A stretch of DNA of 64,000 nucleotides from NCBI RefSeq assembly GCF_902167145.1, contig NC_050097.1, forward strand, positions 169,166,923 through 169,230,922. The letters run 5' to 3'. The first letter of the stretch is position 1, and each line of letters opens with the position of its first letter. The notes beneath the pieces were generated by a model, which did no database searches, was not told where the DNA came from, and was given only the letters and a program-made list of their open reading frames with translations. Below are positions 57,102 through 64,000 of the stretch, piece by piece. The position numbers were made by a program, and so were the translations under genes. Source of the DNA: Zea mays. Taxonomy: Eukaryota; Streptophyta; Magnoliopsida; Poales; Poaceae.

Positions 57102-60100
57102 GCTTCGTTCAATGATCAAGCTGGAGCTGCTTCGGACCTGAAGCTGGTACTCCCGATTACAGGTGGTTCGTCCTCAGAGCCAGCCAACAAAAAACAGAAG
57201 AAAGAAGCACAGAGAAGGGTACAGCATGTTGGGGTGCAAGGACCCTTCATCAAGTCAAGATGGTCTCACATTCCTATTACCTTCTCCCAAGAGGACCTTC
57301 AGCTCAAGGATTACCCACACAACGATGCCATGGTTATCTCTTGTGTTATCAAAGGATTTCTGGTCCACAATGTCTTGGTTGACACAGGCAGTGCAGCTGA
57401 CATCATATTTGCTAAGGCCTTCAGACAAATGCAAGAGCCAGAAGATAAGATTCATGATGCTACCCATCCTCTCTGTGGCTTCGGAGGAAGACAAATTGTA
57501 GCACTAGGCAAGATTACCATGTCAGTGACCTTCGGGTTCATCAACAATACTAGAACTGAGCAAGTTGTGTTTGACATTGTTGACATGGAATACCCTTACA
57601 ATACAATTATTGGTCGTGGCACCCTCAATGCTTTCGAAGCAATTCTTCATCCTGCTTATCTTTGCATGAAGATACCTTCGGATCAAGGACCCATCGCTAT
57701 TCATGGAAGTCAGGAAGCTGCTAGAAGGGCCGAAGGCAATTGGACTGACTCTAAAGCAATCCATAACATAGATGGAGCTGAAGCTTGTGAACAGTGCAAA
57801 TTCAGAAGGGAGAAAGCAGCTTGAGCAGATGAGCAGAAGCCCATGCTCTTATGTGAGGATATAGCAGAGCAGAAGGTGCTGTTGGGCTCTCAGTTATCCG
57901 AAGAACAAGAGAAAACCTTGATAAGGTTTTTGTTCAACAACAAAGATGTTTTTGCATGGTCAGCCAATGATCTCTGCGGAGTTAATAGGGATGTTATTGA
58001 GCATTCGCTCAATGTCGATCCATCCTTCAGACCCAGAAAGCAAAGGCTTCGGAAAATGTCAGATGATAAGGCCGAAGGTGCTCGCAACGAAGTCAAAAGA
58101 CTCCTCAGTGCAGGAGTTATCAGAGAAGTAAAGTACCCAGAATGGTTAGCTAATACTGTTATGGTAAAAAAGGCCAATGGCAAGTGGCGAATGTGTATCG
58201 ATTTTACAGACCTTAACAAGGCTTGTCCGAAGGATGAATTCCCACTGCCAAGGATAGACTCTTTAGTTGATGCAGCAGCTTCTTCAGAGCTCATGAGTCT
58301 GTTAGACTGTTATTCAGGGTATCATCAAATCTGGATGAAGAGGGAAGATGAGTCAAAGACTAGCTTCATAACTCCAAGTGGCACATATTGTTATCTTCGG
58401 ATGCCTGAGGGGCTCAAAAACGCTGGAGGAAGTTTCAGCAGAATGACTGCGAAGGTTCTCCAGTCTCAGATAGGCAGAAATGTGCTAACTTATGTTGATG
58501 ACATCATTGTAAAAAGCACGAAGCAGGAGAATCATATTGCTGACTTGCAGGAGACCTTCGCCAGTTTCAGACAAGCTGGCTTAAAGTTGAATCCAGAAAA
58601 ATGCGTCTTCGGAGTAAAGAAGGGGAAATTTCTAGGATGCTTGGTTTCAACAAAGGGAATTGAAGCTAATCCAAGTAAGATTGAAGCTATACTTCGGATG
58701 GAGCCACCAACTACAAAAAAGGGGGCTCAAAGATTGACAGGAAGGTTGGCATCTCTCAATAGATTCATATCCAGGTCAACAGAGAGAAACTTACCATTCT
58801 TCGAAGTGCTGAAGTCAGCCGAAGTCTTTCAATGGGGACCAATCCAGCAGAAGGCCTTCGAAGAGCTGAAGCAGTATTTAATAGATCTAACAGCACTAAC
58901 TCCACCTATGCCAGGGGCTCCTTTATTATTATATGTGGCAGCTTCACACTCAGCGGTAAGTGCAGCACTTGTCCAGGAGAAGCTTGATGGCCAAGCCAGG
59001 AAACAGGTCCCAGTATATTTTGTATCTGAAGTTCTTAGTATATCAAAGAAAAACTACACAGAATTAGAAAAGGTGTTATATGCTGTTTTGATGGCATCCA
59101 GGAAGCTTCGGCACTATTTTCAAGCTTACAACATAATTGTTCCTTCTTCACAACCTCTGAAGGATATTATGAGGAACCGAGAAGCTACTGGAAGGATTGG
59201 AAAATGGGCTGCAGAGCTCAATGAATTTTGTATTGAATATGTTCATAGATCTTCGATTCAGTCTCAGGCGTTAGCAGACTTCATTGCTGACTGGACGCCA
59301 GGGGCTCAGGAGGAAGAAGCAAATAAAGACACCGAAGCATGGACAGTGTTTTGCGATGGGTCCTGGGGAACCTTCGGAGCGGGAGCGGCTGCTGTGTTGG
59401 TTTCACCTTCCAAAGTTAAAACTTGTTATGCGGCAAAGCTTGATTTTAGTTGCACAAACAACATTGCCGAGTACGAAGCCCTGCTTCTGGGGCTTCGGAA
59501 GCTAAAAGCAATGGGAATCAGAAGGGTTGTTCTTAAAACTGATTCCCAAGTTGTTTCGGGTCATATCGACAAGAGTTGCAAGGCTAAAGATCCGAAGCTT
59601 GAAAAGTATCTGGACATGGTTCGGAGAGTTGAAGCTTCCTTTGAGGGATTTTCTGTCAAAAATATCCCTCGGGGACAAAATGAGCATGCTGATTTGCTAG
59701 CTAAGTCAGCAGCACAGGGGCTGCCCTTACCTTCGGATGTCTTCTTCGAAACAATAAAAGCACCTTCGGTGGAACTTCTTGAAAGAGCAGTCCTTAGTAT
59801 ATCTCCTGTTCATAGCGAAGATTGGAGGACTGAGATCATCTCTTATCTTCAGGGTAAATTCCTTTCAGATGACGAAGCCTATAACAGGAGGATAGAGGCA
59901 AGAGCTCGTCCATATGTCATGATAGAAGGAGAGTTGTACAAGCATGGAGTTTGTGCTCTGCTACTCAAGTGTTTATCCAGAACCGAAGGTATAGAGTTGA
60001 TGAAAGAAATACATGCAGGCCTGTGTGGATCTCACATTGGATCTAGGCCGTTACTTGGAAAAATTTTCCGCCAAGGATTTTATTGGCCGAAGGCAGCTTC

Positions 60101-61052
60101 GGATGCAGCGGAATTAGTCCAAAAGTGCGAAGGTTGTCAGAAATGTGCACGAGATCAAAAACAACCTTCGTCTTTAACACAGCTCATACAACCCATTTGG
60201 CCATTGCAAAGGTGGGGCCTTGACTTGTTAGGTCCATTACCACCGGCCCAAGGGAACCTAAGATATGTTGTAGTGGCGGTGGAATATTTTTCTAAATGGA
60301 TTGAGGCAAGGCCTTTAGCTACCATAACTTCGGCCACCGTCCAAAAGTTTTTCTGGCAGAATATTGTTTGTCGTTTCGGGGTACCAAAGGCTATCACTGT
60401 GGATAATGGAACACAGTTTGACTCCGAAGCTTTTAGGGATTTCTGTGATCAAATTGGTACGAAGATCCATTTTGCTTCAGTCAGACATCCGGAGTCAAAT
60501 GGACTCGTTGAAAGAGCCAATGGTATTATAATGACAGGAATAATGAAGTCAATCTTCAATCAACCAAGGGGAAAGTGGCCAGATCAGTTAACCAAAGTGG
60601 TGTGGAGCCATAATACAACAACATCAAGGTCTACAGGCTTTACCCCATTCAAGTTATTATTCGGTGACGAAGCAATAACTCCAGAAGAAGCTAAAACCGG
60701 ATCAATAAGGGTAGTAGCTTCGGCAGCATCAGGTTCCGAAGCTGATTATTCTGTGGAAAAAGATGCTTTAGAAGGGATCAGGTTGCAAGCCGTGGAAAAC
60801 ATCAACAAATATCAAGCCGAAACAATTAAATGGCGAGATAGAAAGGTTCGGCTAAAGAATATTGAGCCAGGACACTTGGTGCTTCGGAGAGTGGCCAACC
60901 CAGAAACAGTGGGCAAGTTACAGTTGAAATGGGATGGACCTTTCTTAGTAGCATCTTCGTCAAGACCCGGTTCATACAGATTGAAGGATATGGACGGCAA
61001 CGACATTCCTAGATCTTGGAATGCGGATGAGCTTCGGCGATATTATGTATAA
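57102..61052 (+). CDS. E pol: protease, RT, RNase H, archaeal-type RNase H, integrase, with one internal TGA
   Basis: The start is MASFNDQAGAAS at 57102. Protease: VLVDTGSAADIIFAKAF (about 57370). A single TGA at 57822 separates protease from the rest, in the same frame. RT (about 57990-58560) has MCIDFTDLNKACPKDEFPLP and the intact catalytic YVDDIIVKS. Next come the Ty3-type RNase H (LLLYVAASHSAVSAALVQ), a second RNase H (WTVFCDGSWGTFGAGAAA, NIAEYEALLLGL) and integrase with HHCC (HAGLCGSH, CEGCQKC) and DDE residues in LDLLGPLPPA, VDNGTQFDS and SNGLVERANG. The downstream frame is 1069 aa without a stop, so this is the best-preserved retroelement gene here. TGA could be a CGA mutation or a readthrough site. 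Confidence 0.93.
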
Positions 61053-61229
61053 TTCGATGTAATTTTTCATATTTTTTATTTTTCTTTCATGGCACCCTTT
61101 TCCTTTCCGATGGGGGAGAAAGGTTTTTAATGGGGCCATCACATGTAATTTCCTTTTTTAGTTCTATAAGAGCAAAACCCCCCAAGGAATGTAAATGTAA
61201 AAACTGAGAACGCACCATCGAGTGCCAAA
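61053..61229. other. Spacer after E pol
   Basis: No gene; T- and A-rich sequence between the pol stop and the tandem repeat. Confidence 0.5.
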
Positions 61230-61470
61230 AAGTAAAGGCGAAGAAGCTCCAAAGTCGTTCCTAAGGGAATGCAGAGCTTACAGCGAAAAGTCAACGCTGA
61301 TTCCGCCAAAAGTAAAGGCGAAGAAGCTCCAAAGTCGTTCCTAAGGGAATGCAGAGTCGTTCCTAAGGGAATGCAGAGCTTACAGCGAAAAGTCAACGCT
61401 GATTCCGCCAAAAGTAAAGGCGAAGAAGCTCCAAAGTCGTTCCTAAGGGGATGCAGAGCTGAGGTGTGAT
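61230..61470. repeat. Tandem repeat of E, about 80-bp units
   Basis: Three starts of the phrase GGCGAAGAAGCTCCAAAGTC occur at about 61238, 61318 and 61420, with one partial extra unit. On the minus strand each unit holds the core GCATTCCCTTAGGAACGACT, the same as in B, followed by a block like GTTGACTTTTCGCTGTAAG also found in B near 50150. Confidence 0.85.
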
Positions 61471-61959
61471 TAAGGAAATAATGGCTATGAGTATGGCTTG
61501 AGGTGTGATTGTTTGGCCATTCATTTGCACATCGCATTACATCATAACATTTGCATTCATAAACATTCATCTAGGCATATGTAGGATAATCATCTTCATG
61601 GTATAAGCGGTTGCTTCGGCAAAATAAAAAAAGGATAGAAAAAAAAGGGGAGGGGAAGAAAGAGCTTCGTGTATAAAAAGGAGAGCTTCGGAAAGAAGGA
61701 AAATGTTGTTTTCTATGCTTCGTTGCGTACGAAAAGAAGGGAAGGTGTTTTTTCGCCTTCGGCTCAAAAAAGAAAATTTCGTCCACATCAAAGCATTTCT
61801 CATACATCAATGGAAGGATAAGGATATATTACAAGGTATGAACAGAATTCATTAAAGACAAGTTTTAGTTACATTTACAAAAGTTATCTCAAAAGTTTCT
61901 CAAGTACTGTCTGCAGTCTACTGTTTAATCTCCAAGGAGCTTCAGCTTCGGCGTCATTT
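61471..61959. other. Non-coding zone between repeat and antisense gene of E
   Basis: No gene is supported. Short minus-strand frames (61567-61810) are Phe/Ser-rich translations of purine-rich plus-strand DNA. Confidence 0.5.
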
Positions 61960-64000
61960 TTAATCATCGGCTTCGGCTTTGTCATCCTACATGAATAAGG
62001 TCGTTGAAAGTCAAAATCGAGCTTGCAAGAAAAGGTAAGCACAAGGTATGGTTTCTTACTGGTTCAAGGTGGCTACGAGCTTCGTCTCCAGCCTTTTCCC
62101 GCCCACCTTTTGTCCATATCATTTTTACAAATCTATTAGAGATACTTCGGGCGAGATCAGGAATGTCATCCAGGATTGATGGTGATAAAGTGAAATTTGG
62201 CCTATTGACAATTCTTCCATGATCGCAGCCAGCTTTCAGGAAGGCTGCAGCAGTGCCTCGAGAAGCCACCCAGGCACAGAAGTCACCATGCCCAGCTATG
62301 ACTTCGTCGAGCTCGTCAATCTCACCCTCAATATGTTCGAAGGTCTTCGGTAAATCTTCAGCTGAGGGGACGAATTTTTCACTGCTGGCTCCAACTGAGT
62401 GAAAAATTTTTCTTAATCGATGAATGCATTTGTTGCTAAATTCCAGACATTTTTCTTGAAGGCTTGTCAATAGTTTTCTCAAATCCGAATTTTGTTGAGC
62501 TTCGGCTTCAAGTTTTGCATTAAGATCTTGCTTTTCTCGTTCGAACTGTTCAGACTGGCGGAGAAGCTTCGTGTTCAGTTCTGTTATTTTTGCTTCAGCT
62601 TCCGCCAATGAACCTTCGGTTGCCTGGAGCTCAAAGTTCTTTTTCTCGATAACATCTGATTGCTCCTTTATTTTGCTTTCCAAGTTTTCAATTATAACTT
62701 CGTGTTTCTTGTCTTCAAAATCTTGCTGCATTTTCAAGGCTTTGCTCAATAGCATACTCTGCACGGAAACAACCTTCGTCAGACATGTTCTCGTTATTAG
62801 AAACAATAAAGGTTAAGGGAAAAATAGTTCACCTTGAAATTGGAATAAAATAAGCTACCAACGATATGCTGTCGTCGGTAGCGGCTGATGTCTGTTTCTA
62901 GCTTCGGAAAACCGATACTCTTTGACAGAGTACCGATAACTTTGGCCCCAGTTTGATCTCGAATACAATCTAATTTTTCATCATCAATGCCTCCGAAGAG
63001 GAGTGCTCCAGGTTTGTATCCGCAGGATTTTGCATATTCTCTAAGCTCTTCTCTTTCAGCTTTTGACAGTTTTTCTCCAACTAAATTCTGGAATATGAAC
63101 GCTTCGTTCTCTGAAGCTTCATCAGCAATTTCTTTCCCTTTCTCCGACGCTGCGGTCGCGGCCTCTTCGGCGGCGGTGGTGGCTTCTTCTGCAGCCATGT
63201 CTAGCAGTATTTTGTCAATGTGTGCGATTGTGCTCTCCAGGTTCAAATCTTCAGCTGCGGCAGCTTCGGCAGCTGCGACCTCCGAAGGTACAATTTCAAT
63301 ATCTGTCCCCTCCGCAGCCGCTGGTGTTTTCTGAGCTGAAGCTCTTGGCGGTGTCTTGTCAATTACTTCTGTCACAGTGATAATTCTTTGTCTTTTCGCT
63401 TTGATTACTTTCTTCGATTTTTCGGGCTCCTTGTCCTTCTGAAAAAACTTTGTCAGTCGGGGCCTCAGTGGACATAGCTTCGCAGGTAAGGATTCAGTCA
63501 TTACCTTCAGAATCTCCTCAACGTCAGCGACAGAGGGTGATGCGGGGGTTTCTTCGTCGGATATTTTATGCTTCGGAGAAGATGCTTTCTTCCTCTTCGG
63601 AATTTTCTTCTTTGATAGTTCTTTTTCATCTTCATTTAAGGCTTCAGTTATCCTCTTCCTTTTTTGGCCTCCGGCACCTTTGTTCAGATTTTCGTAATCA
63701 GGGTATTCGAAACCCAGGGCGTCCAGCACTCGGTTCAGTCTTCGCTTCGGACGGGTGCCGAAGGCTGCGGTCATCAATTGATCTTCTTTTTTAGAATAAT
63801 TGCCAAGTATTTCATTGCACATCGCTTCAATCGTTTCCAGCCACTCTTGGCAAGGTGTTTTAAAGTATTTCTTAAACTTGAAGTAGTAAGGTAAACGTAC
63901 AAGTTCACCTTCTTTCTTTTCCCCCTGTAGCTTCGGCATTTCCCATTCTTTTAAACTGGGAAAAACTTTGAAAGCCAAAAACTCTTGAACCAGGTCCCTT
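61960..64000 (-). CDS. Antisense spliced gene of E (3' part; 5' end beyond the window)
   Basis: Within the window the exons are 64000-62833, 62758-62060 and 61986-61960, separated by phase-0 GT-AG introns of 74 and 73 bp; the stop is TAA at 61960-61962. The visible protein starts in the C-terminal part of the PF04195-type region (WLETIEAMCNEIL, RPKRRLNRVLDALGFEYPDYENL). Then come a Lys/Glu/Ala-rich region, the segment HIVGSLFYSNFK at the first intron, a coiled coil (MQQDFEDKKHEVIIENLESK) and the C-terminal domain (GDFCAWVASRGTAAAFLKAGCDH, IWTKGGREKAG). No stop breaks the visible frame, unlike in B and C. The N terminus and promoter are outside the window. The function is unknown to me. Confidence 0.78.

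Larger units (their letters stand above)
56470..64000 (+). mobile_element. Cinful/Zeon-related Gypsy (Tat) element E, pol-only, running off the window
   Basis: The 5' LTR (56470-57055) starts TGTTGGGCCTG and ends GTCTCCAACA. Internal order: primer site (57056), an about 80-aa leader running into protease, RT, dual RNase H and integrase (57102-61052, one TGA), a tandem repeat (about 61230-61465), and an antisense gene on the minus strand (61960 to beyond 64000). There is no Gag core or zinc knuckle between the primer site and protease. The 3' LTR is outside the window, so age and target duplication cannot be checked. LTR end, primer site, antisense gene and repeat core all tie it to B. Confidence 0.9.

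Noticed and set aside
61567..61810. Two overlapping minus-strand frames of about 80 aa
   Set aside because: They are low-complexity Phe/Ser translations of a purine-rich stretch, without a domain or a partner in element B.

Overview
The window is plant nuclear DNA, most likely from maize (Zea mays) or a close panicoid relative. It shows nested LTR retrotransposons of maize-typical kinds (Opie/Ji-like Copia; Cinful/Zeon-like and other Tat-lineage Gypsy), a large CACTA element, a 5'-truncated L1-type LINE, and one intact intron-containing host gene. No bacterial, organellar or CRISPR-type features are present. Family names come from recognition, not from a database search.

Layout. 1-16051: a Copia element (D, minus strand) whose gag is split by a complete 11.4-kb Tat-type Gypsy element (C, 2383-13824, minus; target duplication GGGTG on both sides). 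16052-16950: a second Copia 3' internal piece that shares D's LTR. 16950-18890: intergenic DNA with a MITE-like element. 19151-21041: an ACT-domain-repeat gene (ACR9/ACR10-like), five exons, 433 aa. 21430-24510: a degenerate LINE. 24760-25650: a Gypsy remnant (F, minus). 26000-56419: an old Gypsy element (A, plus) whose reverse transcriptase is split by a Zeon-like, gag-only element (B, 31552-52877, minus). B's left LTR is split by a 13.9-kb CACTA element (32209-46080; duplication CGA). The CACTA carries decayed TNP2 and TNPA-like genes, an antisense SNF2-ATPase fragment in one intron, and a 1.25-kb MULE with a 9-bp duplication. 56470-64000: a second Zeon/Cinful-type element (E, plus, running off the window) with an almost intact pol but no gag.

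The main biological point is a recurrent gene in the three Tat elements B, C and E. Each carries, antisense to the retrotransposon, an intron-containing gene with an N-terminal 'putative gypsy transposon' domain (PF04195 type), a coiled coil and a shared C-terminal motif. In B and C it has its own TATA box; the 5' end of the E copy lies outside the window. In all three a tandem repeat with the same core lies between this gene's 3' end and the sense-strand genes. In addition, B encodes Gag but no Pol and E encodes PR-RT-RH-IN but no Gag, so the two relatives are complementary halves of a retroelement.

Most coding regions here are decayed, mainly by nonsense changes that look like C-to-T transitions at CAG, CAA, CGA or TGG codons, as expected of heavily methylated DNA. 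Exceptions are the ACR gene, which is intact, and E pol, which has a single TGA. Order of events from nesting: A, then B, then CACTA, then MULE; and D, then C. By-eye LTR divergence is about 3% for B and 3.5% for C; A looks clearly more divergent.
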